Source: an uncultured Lachnospiraceae bacterium (GTDB lineage: Bacteria; Bacillota; Clostridia; Lachnospirales; Lachnospiraceae). From it: a DNA stretch of 64,000 nucleotides. Shown here one piece after another: positions 34,328 to 43,397 of this stretch (positions are counted from its first letter, which is position 1; the number at the start of each line of letters is the position of its first letter). The stretch spans positions 1 to 64,000 of the forward strand of contig CAMNSD010000011.1 in assembly GCA_946554445.1 (NCBI GenBank), written 5' to 3'. A program made the translations under genes and the position numbers. The notes under the pieces were generated by a model. The model did no database searches. It was not told the origin of the DNA and worked only from the letters and a program-made list of their open reading frames with translations.

Positions 34328-36199
34328 ATGTTATTAGAAAAGATTGAACAGGCAAATGATATCAAGCAGATTGCACCGGAGGATTACGGTGTTCTGGCGG
34401 AGGAAATCAGGCAGTTTTTGATTCAGACCATCAGTGTGACGGGAGGTCATCTGGGATCCAATTTGGGGGCGGTGGAACTGACAATGGCCCTGCATTTATT
34501 CTTAAATCTGCCGGAGGATAAACTGATCTGGGATGTGGGACACCAATCTTACACGCACAAGATTCTGACGGGCAGAAGAGATGGCTTTGTTAATCTGCGC
34601 AAATTTGGCGGTATGAGCGGCTTCCCCAAGCGCAAGGAGAGTGAATGTGATTGTTTTGACACGGGCCACAGTTCCACTTCCATATCGGCGGGGCTGGGTA
34701 TGGTGAAAGCCAGAGATATCCAGGGCGGCAGCCAGACAATTGTATCTGTAATCGGTGATGGTTCTCTTACGGGAGGCATGGCTTATGAGGCTTTGAATAA
34801 CGCTTCTCGTCTGGAGACCAATTTTATTATTGTTCTGAATGACAATAATATGTCTATTTCCGAGAACGTGGGCGGCGTCTCGAAATATCTGAATAATATC
34901 CGTACAGCGGATACCTATCTGGGCTTGAAAGAGGGAGTCTACAATTCCCTGCATGGTAAATCCAAATACGGAGATAAGGTCGTATCCCAGATTAGGCGTG
35001 CCAAGAGCAGTTTCAAGCATCTGGTGGTGCCGGGAATGCTGTTTGAGGATATGGGAATCACGTATCTGGGACCGGTGGACGGTCATAATATTCCCGAGAT
35101 GGTACATATGTTGAAAGAGGCCCGCAAAGTCAAAAAAGCGGTGATGGTGCATGTCATTACCCAGAAGGGCAGGGGATATGTGCCAGCGGAGCGGCATCCC
35201 GCCAGGTTTCATGGAGCGGAGCCTTTCGATATAGAGACCGGGATCCCCAGTTCGCCCAGGATGAAGGCAAACTATACGGATATTTTTTCCACCGTCATGT
35301 GCAAACTCGGTCAGCGGGATGAAAAGGTGGTGGCAATCACGGCAGCCATGCCGGACGGCACAGGGTTGAAGCGCTTCCGCAATATGTATCCGGAGCGGTT
35401 TTTCGATGTAGGAATTGCGGAGGAACATGCGGTGACTTTTGCGGCGGGACTTGCGGCGGGGGGCCTGAAACCTATAGTAGCCATCTATTCATCCTTTCTG
35501 CAGCGGGCTTATGATCAGATCCTGCACGATGTATGTATCCAGAATCTGCCGGTGGTGTTTTGTATAGATCGGGCAGGCTTGGTGGGCAGCGACGGCGAGA
35601 CGCATCAGGGTATCTTTGACCTGTCTTATCTGTCCTCCATACCGAATATGCATATTATGGCGCCCAAAAATAAATGGGAACTTTCCGATATGATAAAATT
35701 TGCACTTGCTTTTGGAGGACCGGTGGCTGTCCGCTATCCCAGGGGAGAGGCTTTTGACGGTTTGAAAAATTATCGGGAGCCTATTGTTTACGGGAAAAGT
35801 GAGTCCATTTATCAGGAGAAAGATATCATGCTCTTGGCGGTGGGCAGTATGGTGAAAGTAGCGTTAACCGTGCGGGAACAGTTGATAGAACAGGGGTATG
35901 CCTGCTCACTTGTGAACGCTAGATTTGTGAAGCCCATAGATGAGGAGACGATCCGTGATGCCTGCAAGGGACACCGTCTGATTGTGACGATGGAGGAAAA
36001 TGTGGCCAGCGGCGGTTACGGAGAAAAGGTGAGAGAGTATGTGGACAGCTTAGGCGTTTCCACCCAGGTACTCAGTATCTCAATACCGGACGAATATGTG
36101 GAGCATGGTAATGTGGAACTATTAAAACAGGAAATCGGGATTGATGCCCGATCCATTGTGGAAAAAGTCAGCAAAAAGTATAAATCTGTTATGGATTAG
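34328..36199 (+). CDS. dxs: 1-deoxy-D-xylulose-5-phosphate synthase
   Basis: This 623-residue thiamine-diphosphate enzyme starts the MEP isoprenoid pathway from pyruvate and glyceraldehyde 3-phosphate. The ThDP motif is VIGDGSLTGGMAYEALNNA near residue 145. The second domain carries DVGIAEEHAVTFAAGLA, and DRAGLVGSDGETHQGIFD binds cofactor or substrate. The GHSSTSIS and LGSNLGAVELTMALH segments are typical. The length is standard. It lies between ispA and tlyA with gaps of about 10 bases on each side. Confidence 0.97.
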   Translation: MLLEKIEQANDIKQIAPEDYGVLAEEIRQFLIQTISVTGGHLGSNLGAVELTMALHLFLNLPEDKLIWDVGHQSYTHKILTGRRDGFVNLRKFGGMSGFPKRKESECDCFDTGHSSTSISAGLGMVKARDIQGGSQTIVSVIGDGSLTGGMAYEALNNASRLETNFIIVLNDNNMSISENVGGVSKYLNNIRTADTYLGLKEGVYNSLHGKSKYGDKVVSQIRRAKSSFKHLVVPGMLFEDMGITYLGPVDGHNIPEMVHMLKEARKVKKAVMVHVITQKGRGYVPAERHPARFHGAEPFDIETGIPSSPRMKANYTDIFSTVMCKLGQRDEKVVAITAAMPDGTGLKRFRNMYPERFFDVGIAEEHAVTFAAGLAAGGLKPIVAIYSSFLQRAYDQILHDVCIQNLPVVFCIDRAGLVGSDGETHQGIFDLSYLSSIPNMHIMAPKNKWELSDMIKFALAFGGPVAVRYPRGEAFDGLKNYREPIVYGKSESIYQEKDIMLLAVGSMVKVALTVREQLIEQGYACSLVNARFVKPIDEETIRDACKGHRLIVTMEENVASGGYGEKVREYVDSLGVSTQVLSISIPDEYVEHGNVELLKQEIGIDARSIVEKVSKKYKSVMD

Positions 36200-36208
36200 T
36201 AGGGACCT

Positions 36209-37105
36209 ATGAAGGAAAGATTGGATGTAATTCTGGTCAGACAGGGCTTTGCCCAGTCCAGAGAGAAGGCCAAGGCGCTTCTTATGACGGGCAATGTCTT
36301 TGTGGACGGTCAGCGGGAGGATAAGGCTGGCACCACGTTTGACGAGAGTAAGATACGGATTGAGGTGAAAGGAAATCCGCTGCCCTATGTGAGCCGCGGC
36401 GGGTTGAAATTAGAGCGGGCGCTCCGGCAGTTTCCCATCACCCTGCAGGACATGGTATGTATGGATATCGGCGCTTCCACAGGCGGTTTTACAGATTGTA
36501 TGCTGCAAAATGGGGCGGCGAAAGTCTACGCCATTGATGTGGGACATGGGCAGTTAGACTGGAAATTGAGAAGCGATGCCCGCGTAGTTTGCATGGAGAA
36601 GACAAATTTCAGGTATGTGACGGATCAGGACATCACGGAAGCGGTAGATTTTGCTTCGGTGGATGTCTCCTTTATATCCCTGACTAAAATATTGATTCCA
36701 GCTAGAAATTTGCTTTGTGAAAATGGGCAAATGGTATGTCTGATCAAACCTCAGTTTGAGGCCGGCAGGGATAAAGTGGGCAAAAAGGGCGTGGTGCGGG
36801 AGCCAGAAGTACACGCAGAGGTGGTACACAAAGTAGTTGACTATGCCGATATGATTGGATTTACAGTGAGGGGGGTTACCTATTCCCCCGTGAAAGGTCC
36901 GGAGGGAAATATAGAGTATCTTTTGTGGATAGAAAAGAGAGCGGCGATTTCGGAAACAGTAAACGCCATGACGGAGGCGGAGGCGCTGGGGGCCCTGCAT
37001 ACAATTCTGACACAGGAGAGCGGTATATCCCATGGACAGGAAATGACAGAGCGTATCCGGCAGGTGGTTGCGGAAGCGCACGATAAGTTGGATGAGGCCA
37101 GATAA
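36209..37105 (+). CDS. tlyA: TlyA-type rRNA methyltransferase
   Basis: This 298-residue protein has an S4 domain (about residues 3-60, KERLDVILVRQGFAQSREKAKALL) and an FtsJ-like methyltransferase domain. Motif I is DIGASTGGFTDCML, followed by AIDVGHGQLDWKLR and SVDVSFISLTKI; the catalytic K-D-K-E set is consistent with this. TlyA makes 2'-O-methylcytidine in 16S and/or 23S rRNA and was once called a hemolysin. The gene is 9 bases after dxs and 3 bases before the nadK ATG. The order dxs-tlyA-nadK-argR-recN is highly conserved in Clostridia. Confidence 0.93.
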   Translation: MKERLDVILVRQGFAQSREKAKALLMTGNVFVDGQREDKAGTTFDESKIRIEVKGNPLPYVSRGGLKLERALRQFPITLQDMVCMDIGASTGGFTDCMLQNGAAKVYAIDVGHGQLDWKLRSDARVVCMEKTNFRYVTDQDITEAVDFASVDVSFISLTKILIPARNLLCENGQMVCLIKPQFEAGRDKVGKKGVVREPEVHAEVVHKVVDYADMIGFTVRGVTYSPVKGPEGNIEYLLWIEKRAAISETVNAMTEAEALGALHTILTQESGISHGQEMTERIRQVVAEAHDKLDEAR

Positions 37106-37108
37106 TTG

Positions 37109-37942
37109 ATGAAAAAGTTTTATCTGATTACCAATGAGGGGAAGGATCCTCAGGGTGATACAACGAAAAGAATAGTTGATTACATTGCGCGTCATGGTGG
37201 AGAGACGTTTTGTGTCAAAAACGAGAAGCAGGCTCTCATGGATTGCGGCAGGGAGATAGGCTGCGCGTTGGTGTTGGGCGGAGACGGTACTATGCTCCGT
37301 GCGGCCCGCAATATGATGGGCAGCGATATTCCGCTTTTGGGGATTAATCTCGGCACGCTGGGCTATCTGGCGGAGGTGGAGAGCGCCCGTGTGGAGGAGG
37401 CCCTGGATAAATTGCTGCGGGATGAATTTATTAGGGAAAACCGTATGATGCTTTCCGGCAGGGTAGAGAATCTGGAGGGGGGAGAGGAAGATTACGCCTT
37501 AAATGACATTGTGATCTCCCGATGTGGTTCCTTGCAGATATTGACCTTCCATATTTTTGTGAACGGCCAGTTTTTAACGACCTATTGTGCGGACGGTATG
37601 ATCGTGGCGACTCCTACCGGTTCCACCGCCTATAATCTTTCAGCAGGCGGCCCGATCGTGAAGCCCGGAGCGAAGATGATCCTTCTGACACCGATCTGTC
37701 CGCATACGTTGAATACCAGAAGTATTGTGTTTGCACCTGAGGATGAGATTACGATTGAGATTCCACAGGGAAAGGATGGCAGCCGGCAGAGTATGGAAGC
37801 AAATTTTGACGGCAGTCATAAGGTGGCGCTGCATACTGGTGACAGGATCATAGCACGCAGGGCGGATAAGACCACAGGGATCTTAAAGTTGAATACGGAG
37901 AGTTTCCTGTCGGTACTCCATAAGAAAATTGGAGAAGGATGA
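37109..37942 (+). CDS. nadK: NAD kinase
   Basis: This 277-residue enzyme phosphorylates NAD to NADP. The GGDGT motif is in LVLGGDGTMLRAAR near residue 55. The C-terminal ATPTGSTAYNLSAGGPI is the second diagnostic motif. The length is normal. ATG 37109 is chosen over the in-frame TTG 37106, because GATGAGG lies at a better distance. Its last 4 bases overlap the argR start (ATGA). Nothing in the sequence suggests a change in substrate. Confidence 0.95.
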   Translation: MKKFYLITNEGKDPQGDTTKRIVDYIARHGGETFCVKNEKQALMDCGREIGCALVLGGDGTMLRAARNMMGSDIPLLGINLGTLGYLAEVESARVEEALDKLLRDEFIRENRMMLSGRVENLEGGEEDYALNDIVISRCGSLQILTFHIFVNGQFLTTYCADGMIVATPTGSTAYNLSAGGPIVKPGAKMILLTPICPHTLNTRSIVFAPEDEITIEIPQGKDGSRQSMEANFDGSHKVALHTGDRIIARRADKTTGILKLNTESFLSVLHKKIGEG

Positions 37943-38415
37943 TAAAGGATACAGGCAAAGCGATGAAAAAGGCAAGACATGAAAAAATCATAGAGTTGAT
38001 CTCTGCACATGAGATAGAAACCCAGGAGGAGTTGGTGGAACGGCTGCGGGAGAGCGGATATGAAGTCACGCAGGCCACTGTTTCCAGGGATATCAGAGAA
38101 CTGAAACTCTCCAAAATTCCCAACGGAAAAGGACAGCAGAAATATGTGGCTTTTACCCAGGAGGAGCCTCATCTGGGGGATAAGTACAGCCGGGTGCTCA
38201 AGGAGGGGTATGTATCCATGGCGCTTGCCCAGAATTTTTTGATTTTAAAGACGGTGTCCGGTATGGCGATGGCTGTAGCCGCCGCTGTGGACGCTTTGAA
38301 AATCGAGGAAGTTGTGGGCTGTATTGCAGGAGACAATACGATCATGATGGCTATGAGAAATGAGAAGGACGCAGAAGCCGTTATGGAAAAGATTGGCCGA
38401 TTGGTAGCTCGTTGA
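37939..38415 (+). CDS. argR: Arginine repressor ArgR
   Basis: This 158-residue transcription factor controls arginine genes. The winged-helix N-terminus has KKARHEKIIELISAHEI and TQATVSRDIRELKLSK, the recognition helix. The C-terminal hexamerisation and arginine-binding domain ends with GCIAGDNTIMMAMR, close to the family GTIAGDDT motif. ATG 37939 overlaps nadK by 4 bases; ATG 37963 (MKKARHEK) is a good alternative and matches usual family N-termini. In Clostridia argR typically lies between nadK and recN, as here. A 120-base gap separates it from recN. Confidence 0.93.
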   Translation: MIKDTGKAMKKARHEKIIELISAHEIETQEELVERLRESGYEVTQATVSRDIRELKLSKIPNGKGQQKYVAFTQEEPHLGDKYSRVLKEGYVSMALAQNFLILKTVSGMAMAVAAAVDALKIEEVVGCIAGDNTIMMAMRNEKDAEAVMEKIGRLVAR

Positions 38416-38535
38416 CTATCGTGTCGGTCAGGGTGTATCCGGCATGGCGGTTATAGGAAAATCGTTGCCTGCGATGCATATCATGGCGTATCAGGTATGG
38501 ACGACTTAGAAAATATTCTAGGAGACGGGGATAAA

Positions 38536-40218
38536 ATGTTACAGAGTTTACATGTGAAAAATCTGGCTCTGATTGATGAGACGGAAGTTTCGTTCACGGA
38601 GGGCCTTAATATACTGACAGGCGAGACCGGCGCTGGCAAATCCGTCATTATCGGTTCCATTAACCTGGCGTTGGGCGCCAAGGCGGATAAAGAAATGATA
38701 CGATCCGGCGCGGAATACGCCTTGGTGGAATTGGTTTTTGAAGTGGAGAAGGAAAGGCAGTGTCGGGCGATACAGGAACTGGAACTTCCCATAGAGGAAG
38801 GACAGGTGATCATACAGAGGAAGATTATGCCCAATCGCAGCGTGTGCAAAGTGTGTGGAGAGACTGTGACAGCCAGACAGCTTAAGCAGCTGGCGGAGAT
38901 ACTGATTGACATCCATGGACAGCATGAGCATCAGTCCCTGCTGCAGGCCGCCAGGCAGATGGAGATCTTGGATGCCTATGCGGGAGAGGAACTGGAAGTG
39001 CAGAAGATGGCGCTCAAAGAGCGTTATGGACAGTATAAAAAGGTGAGGGAAGAATTACTTTCAAGCGAGGTGGATGAGGAAACCCGCAGGCGGGAGATAT
39101 CCCTGGCCGAGTTCGAATGTAAAGAGATTGCGGAGGCGGCTCTCACCGTAGGAGAGGATGAGGAGGTAGAGAAAGCCTATCAGAAAATGCTCTACGCTCA
39201 GAAAATTAGGGAAGCAGCAGTGAATGTCCATGGTCTGTGCGGTTATGAGGATAACGGCATGGGAAGCCTGATGGGACGCGCCCTCAAAGAAATCCGCAGC
39301 GTATCTGCTTATGACGCTGCCCTGCAGGAATTTGAACAGCAGCTTTTGGACATGGACAGCCTGCTCAATGACTACAATAGGGCGATGGCGGAGTATCTTT
39401 CCAATCTGGAATTTGACGCGCAGCTTTTTGATGAGACGGAGAGAAGACTCAATTTGCTCAATCATTTAAAGTCAAAATATGGAAATACGGTGGAGGAGGT
39501 TCTTGCCTATTATGAAAAGGCACAGGAGACCATTGCCAAATATCAGGATTATGATGCTTACCGAATAGAATTGTCAGAAAAGGCGGATGCTTTGTATCAG
39601 GAGGTTTTGGCGCTGTGCAGGGAAGTTTCAAAGCTCCGCGTCAAAAGTGCCGACACCTTATCGGAAGAAATGCGAGGAGCGCTTACGGATTTGAATTTTG
39701 ACCATGTGGCCTTTCAGATTCAGGTTTCGCCCAATGAGGAGCGGCTGGGAGAAAACGGTTATGACCAAGTAACTTTTTTGATATCCACGAATACTGGGGA
39801 AGCATTAAAGGAACTGACGCAGGTGGCCAGCGGCGGTGAACTTTCACGTATCATGCTGGCATTAAAGACGGTGTTGGCTGATAAGGACGAGATCGAGACA
39901 TTGATATTTGATGAGATTGACACCGGAATCAGCGGCAGGACGGCCTGGAAGGTATCTGAAAAAATGGGAATTTTAGGAAGAGGACATCAGCTGATCTGCA
40001 TCACCCATCTACCGCAGATCGCGGCAATGGCGGACACCCATTTTTATATAGAAAAACAGGTGGCGAATGACAGATCCATCACGGATATCCGAAAGCTGGA
40101 AGAGCGGGAGAGCGTGGAGGAACTTGCCAGGATGCTCGGCGGCGCGCAGATTACGGAGAATGTTTTGAAAAACGCTGAGGAAATGAAAGAATTGGCAAGA
40201 AAAACAAAACAATATTAA
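38536..40218 (+). CDS. recN: DNA repair protein RecN
   Basis: This 560-residue SMC-like ATPase helps repair double-strand breaks. Walker A is GETGAGKSVIIGSI near residue 29. Two coiled-coil arms follow (about residues 150-350). The C-terminal half has the signature VASGGELSRIMLALK and Walker B TLIFDEIDTGISG. ATG 38536 follows GGAGACGGGG and gives the standard MLQSLHVKNLALIDE start; the upstream frame is unsupported. A terminator follows the stop, so this gene probably ends the long run that begins near 31 kb. Confidence 0.95.
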   Translation: MLQSLHVKNLALIDETEVSFTEGLNILTGETGAGKSVIIGSINLALGAKADKEMIRSGAEYALVELVFEVEKERQCRAIQELELPIEEGQVIIQRKIMPNRSVCKVCGETVTARQLKQLAEILIDIHGQHEHQSLLQAARQMEILDAYAGEELEVQKMALKERYGQYKKVREELLSSEVDEETRRREISLAEFECKEIAEAALTVGEDEEVEKAYQKMLYAQKIREAAVNVHGLCGYEDNGMGSLMGRALKEIRSVSAYDAALQEFEQQLLDMDSLLNDYNRAMAEYLSNLEFDAQLFDETERRLNLLNHLKSKYGNTVEEVLAYYEKAQETIAKYQDYDAYRIELSEKADALYQEVLALCREVSKLRVKSADTLSEEMRGALTDLNFDHVAFQIQVSPNEERLGENGYDQVTFLISTNTGEALKELTQVASGGELSRIMLALKTVLADKDEIETLIFDEIDTGISGRTAWKVSEKMGILGRGHQLICITHLPQIAAMADTHFYIEKQVANDRSITDIRKLEERESVEELARMLGGAQITENVLKNAEEMKELARKTKQY

Positions 40219-40247
40219 ATTAAAAAATCGGATTTTTCATATACTAG

Positions 40248-40277
40248 AAAGGACATACTGTAATGTGTGTCCTTTTT
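40248..40277 (+). terminator. Intrinsic terminator after recN
   Basis: An 11-pair stem (40248-40258 with 40265-40275, two G-T pairs possible) closes a 6-base loop and ends in a T run. It lies 30 bases after recN and 36 bases before the chosen spoIVB start. Confidence 0.75.
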
Positions 40278-40312
40278 CTGTTAAGAAAATAGGAAAGACG
40301 AGGAATGGAAAA

Positions 40313-41647
40313 TTGAGCGATTTGATAGATATGACCAAACAACAGGAGAAAAAATACAGAAGCTTTTTATATATTTTGCTCTTTGCCGGGGTGGCGGCAC
40401 TGATCGTGACAATTTATTTTACCTATTGGAATAAGATTCCTTCTACCATCAAGATTCGTGCTGGCGTAGAACAGGAGCTGAACTTCCGGGTGCCTGTATC
40501 GGGGGAGATTTACCGGGTTCCAGAAGAGGCGGCGCAGGTGTCTTCCGTGACGGAATTGGCGGATTCCGAAGTCCTGGAAGCGGAGGATGCGGCAAGAAGT
40601 ATTCACGTGGATTTTGCACATACGGTCAAAGTCAGGGCAAATGCGATTGATACTTACCAGATGGATCTGAAACTGTTCGGTGTCCTTCCTTATAAAAATG
40701 TGGATATCCAGGTAATCCAGGATAAAATGCTGATCCCTTCCGGCATTCCTATCGGTATTTATGTCAAGACCAACGGGGTGTTGGTGGTAGGCGTCGGGGA
40801 GTTTGAAAACAGCAGCGGGGAGACGGTATCACCGGCTAAATATGCGCTGCAAAAGGGAGATTATATTCTGGAGATTGACGGGGAAAAGGTGGAGAACAAG
40901 AAGCAGTTGATTAGGCTGGTAGAGGAATCAGAAGGGAAAGATATGGTGCTCACCATTAAGAGAAATGATGAAATAACTGATGTTATGATAGAGCCGGATA
41001 TCAATAAGAGCAGAGAGTGGAAACTTGGAATATGGATACGGGACAATGCCCAGGGAATTGGAACCATGACCTATGAAGGAACAGATCATACCTTTGGGGC
41101 GCTGGGACATGGCATTAACGATGTGGATACTTCTATCCTGATGAACCTGGAAGAAGGGGTGTTGTATAAGACAGAGATTGTGGGCATCACCAGAGGCTCC
41201 AATGGCGCGCCGGGGGAGTTGACGGGTTACATCGAATATGACAGCGATAATGTGATTGGGGAGATCACCGAGAATACGGCGGAAGGTATTTTTGGAATCT
41301 GCGATGAGAGCCGCATGGAGAAGTCAGGTTATGAACCCATTCCTATTGCCCTGAAGCAGGAAATAGAACTGGGGCCCGCACAGATTATCTGCTCTGTTTC
41401 CGGTGAACCGGAGTTTTATGATGTGGAGATTGTGGAAGTCAATCTGGAACACGAAAATGTAAATCGGGGAATTGTCATCCGGGTGGCGGACGAGAAACTT
41501 CTGACGCTCACCGGGGGTATCATCCAAGGGATGAGCGGCAGTCCCATTATCCAGAATGGAAAACTGGTGGGAGCAGTGACACATGTGCTGGTAAATGATT
41601 CCACTAGGGGGTATGGAATTTTTATTGAGGAAATGTTGACGCATTAA
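40313..41647 (+). CDS. spoIVB: SpoIVB peptidase
   Basis: This 444-residue forespore-secreted serine protease triggers sigma-K activation in sporulation. A membrane anchor lies near residues 20-40. A PDZ domain covers about residues 155-240 (SPAKYALQKGDYILEIDGEKV). The S55 peptidase domain carries the catalytic His in GALGHGINDVDT and Ser in IQGMSGSPIIQNGKLVGAVTHV. TTG 40313 is preferred because GAGGAATGG lies at normal distance; ATG 40331 is in frame without a clear ribosome-binding site. In most Clostridia spo0A follows directly; here an NhaC gene does instead. Confidence 0.92.
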   Translation: MSDLIDMTKQQEKKYRSFLYILLFAGVAALIVTIYFTYWNKIPSTIKIRAGVEQELNFRVPVSGEIYRVPEEAAQVSSVTELADSEVLEAEDAARSIHVDFAHTVKVRANAIDTYQMDLKLFGVLPYKNVDIQVIQDKMLIPSGIPIGIYVKTNGVLVVGVGEFENSSGETVSPAKYALQKGDYILEIDGEKVENKKQLIRLVEESEGKDMVLTIKRNDEITDVMIEPDINKSREWKLGIWIRDNAQGIGTMTYEGTDHTFGALGHGINDVDTSILMNLEEGVLYKTEIVGITRGSNGAPGELTGYIEYDSDNVIGEITENTAEGIFGICDESRMEKSGYEPIPIALKQEIELGPAQIICSVSGEPEFYDVEIVEVNLEHENVNRGIVIRVADEKLLTLTGGIIQGMSGSPIIQNGKLVGAVTHVLVNDSTRGYGIFIEEMLTH

Positions 41648-41652
41648 TTTAC

Positions 41653-41689
41653 AGCATCGGATGATTGTAAAAAATCATTCGATGCTTTT
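41653..41689 (+). terminator. Intrinsic terminator after spoIVB
   Basis: A 14-pair stem with one G-T pair (41653-41666 with 41673-41686) closes loop GTAAAA and ends in four T. It isolates spoIVB from the NhaC gene. Confidence 0.85.
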
Positions 41690-41760
41690 AGATATAAAAC
41701 AGTATTTTATGGTATTATAAAATAATAGGACAGTATATTGCTAGAAGGCGGGGAGAGAAC

Positions 41761-43170
41761 ATGAAAGAAAAGATACATAACAGGGGGACGATTATGAATA
41801 ACAACACAGAACGATTAGAATTTAGGCTGGGGACTTTTGGAAGAATCATACCGCTGCTCACGGCGGCCGGCGTGATCTTGTGGGCGGCCTGCAGTCAGTC
41901 TAATGTGAACGGTTATGTGATAGCTTTCTTTGCAGCGCTGGTTGTGGGAGTGCTTTTCGCAAAAGATGACAAGCGTTATGGAGAGGCTATTGTATATGGA
42001 TTATGTAAACCAATGTTTGCGGTGATTGTGCTGGCGGTGATGCTGGCAGCGATTTCCGGCAAGCTGATCTCGGCAAGCGGTATGGTACAGACGATTGCAG
42101 GGTATGTGGTGGCAATCGGTTTTACGGGCAGATTGTTCGTGGCGGCGGCTTTTCTGATCACCTGTCTTTTGGCCTTTTCCACGGGCACGTCGGTGGGTAC
42201 TTATTTTGTGGTGATCCCAATCTTGTTTCCTGTGGGCGTTATGGCGGGGGTAGAGCCCCAGTATATGATCGGAGCCATTGTATCAGGGGCGGCTTTTGGG
42301 GATAATCTGGGGCCAATTTCCGATACAACGATTGCGTCCTCTTCCACCCAGCACGCAGATTTGGGAACAGTAGTCAGGACCAGGATGCGCTACAGTATCC
42401 CGGCGGCGCTGGGGGCGCTTGTGCTTTTCCTTCTCTTTACGAAGACGGGGCATATAGGACTTGTTTTGGAGGGAACGGGGGAGACGGCCGTGCGTCCTTT
42501 GAGTCTGGTGATGCTGGTGGTGCCGGTTACCATTGTGGCTTTCTGCCTGATGCGCAGGCATTTGATCGCGGCCCTCTCTTATGGCATTCTGGCAGGAATT
42601 GCAGCGGGACTGGTAAGCGGGATTTATAAGGTGGCGGATCTGGTGGCCTTTCCGGGCGGGTTTACCGTGACCGGTCTGGTGACGGAGGCCATCGGCGGGA
42701 CGGCAGGCACGGTGGCGATGCTGATTGCAGTATTTGCCCTGCTGGGAGTGATGGAAAAGAGTGGTCTGTTTGAGGATGTGGGTGCGATTTTGCAGCGTTT
42801 TGCCAAAAACGAGCGGAGTACAGAGGCGACAATTGTGCTTTCCACGGGAATCCTCAGTATGATTACAGGTGTTATTTCTGTGGCGATTGTGGCCTTGGGA
42901 GATCTGGTAAATGAGATTGGGGAACAGGCGGGCGTGGACCGTTACCGCAGGGCCAATCTTTTGGACTGTACGGGATGTGTGTTCTGTTTCCTGGCGCCCT
43001 GGACAGTGCATTGTGTGATCCCGGCACAGCAGGCAGCGCAGTTCGGGGAGGCATTCTCGGTGGCGCCGGCCCAGATTCCCTTTGTGAACTATTATTCTAT
43101 CTGTATGCTTGTGATACTGGTGATTGCCATTGTCACAGGCTATGGAAGGCGGTCTCCTGATTCACAGTAA
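41761..43170 (+). CDS. NhaC-family Na+/H+ antiporter
   Basis: This 469-residue polytopic protein has about 11-12 hydrophobic segments. The motifs STGTSVGTYFVVIPILFPVG, VSGAAFGDNLGPISDTTIASSS and NLLDCTGCVFCFLAPWTVH are those of the NhaC family of sodium/proton antiporters and related carriers. Members export Na+ or exchange dicarboxylates or amines, so the substrate is only tentative. ATG 41761 follows GGGGAG; a second in-frame ATG at 41794 also has a purine-rich site (GGGGGA). It lies between spoIVB and a Spo0A-like gene, a position normally held by nothing. Confidence 0.85.
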   Translation: MKEKIHNRGTIMNNNTERLEFRLGTFGRIIPLLTAAGVILWAACSQSNVNGYVIAFFAALVVGVLFAKDDKRYGEAIVYGLCKPMFAVIVLAVMLAAISGKLISASGMVQTIAGYVVAIGFTGRLFVAAAFLITCLLAFSTGTSVGTYFVVIPILFPVGVMAGVEPQYMIGAIVSGAAFGDNLGPISDTTIASSSTQHADLGTVVRTRMRYSIPAALGALVLFLLFTKTGHIGLVLEGTGETAVRPLSLVMLVVPVTIVAFCLMRRHLIAALSYGILAGIAAGLVSGIYKVADLVAFPGGFTVTGLVTEAIGGTAGTVAMLIAVFALLGVMEKSGLFEDVGAILQRFAKNERSTEATIVLSTGILSMITGVISVAIVALGDLVNEIGEQAGVDRYRRANLLDCTGCVFCFLAPWTVHCVIPAQQAAQFGEAFSVAPAQIPFVNYYSICMLVILVIAIVTGYGRRSPDSQ

Positions 43171-43209
43171 TGCGATGCCTAAATGTTTCCCAGACGTATA
43201 CTGTTGTTC

Positions 43210-43215
43210 TATAAT
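43210..43215 (+). promoter_or_regulatory. Candidate -10 element upstream of the Spo0A-like gene
   Basis: A perfect TATAAT lies 40 bases after the NhaC stop. No good -35 hexamer is visible 17 bases upstream, so it would need activation or be fortuitous. If used, the leader is about 175 bases and includes two hairpins. Confidence 0.35.
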
Positions 43216-43239
43216 AATTGTAAGATGAACATCAAGGAA

Positions 43240-43311
43240 CTCTAGAGCAGCAAAAGATGCTGCTTGAGAGTTTCTAAATGTTCCAGAGAATGCCTGAAAA
43301 CAGGCATTCTC
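43240..43311 (+). other. Two consecutive hairpins in the leader of the Spo0A-like gene
   Basis: Hairpin 1 (43240-43270) has about 12 pairs with one A-G mismatch and loop AAAGA. Hairpin 2 (43286-43311) is a perfect 11-pair stem with loop AAAA. Neither is followed by a T run. They may end the NhaC transcript inefficiently or control the downstream mRNA. Confidence 0.6.
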
Positions 43312-43397
43312 CGCGCGTAGATTTCAGATGTGATACAAAGACATCCGAGTGATTCGTGTGGACACAGTATAGTAAAAGGGGAAAACGGAGGAAACAA

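Noticed and set aside
40205..40250. Possible sigma-G promoter before spoIVB (CATATACTA-like -10).
   Set aside because: No convincing -35 element at the right distance and it would place the recN terminator in the leader, so it is too weak to list.
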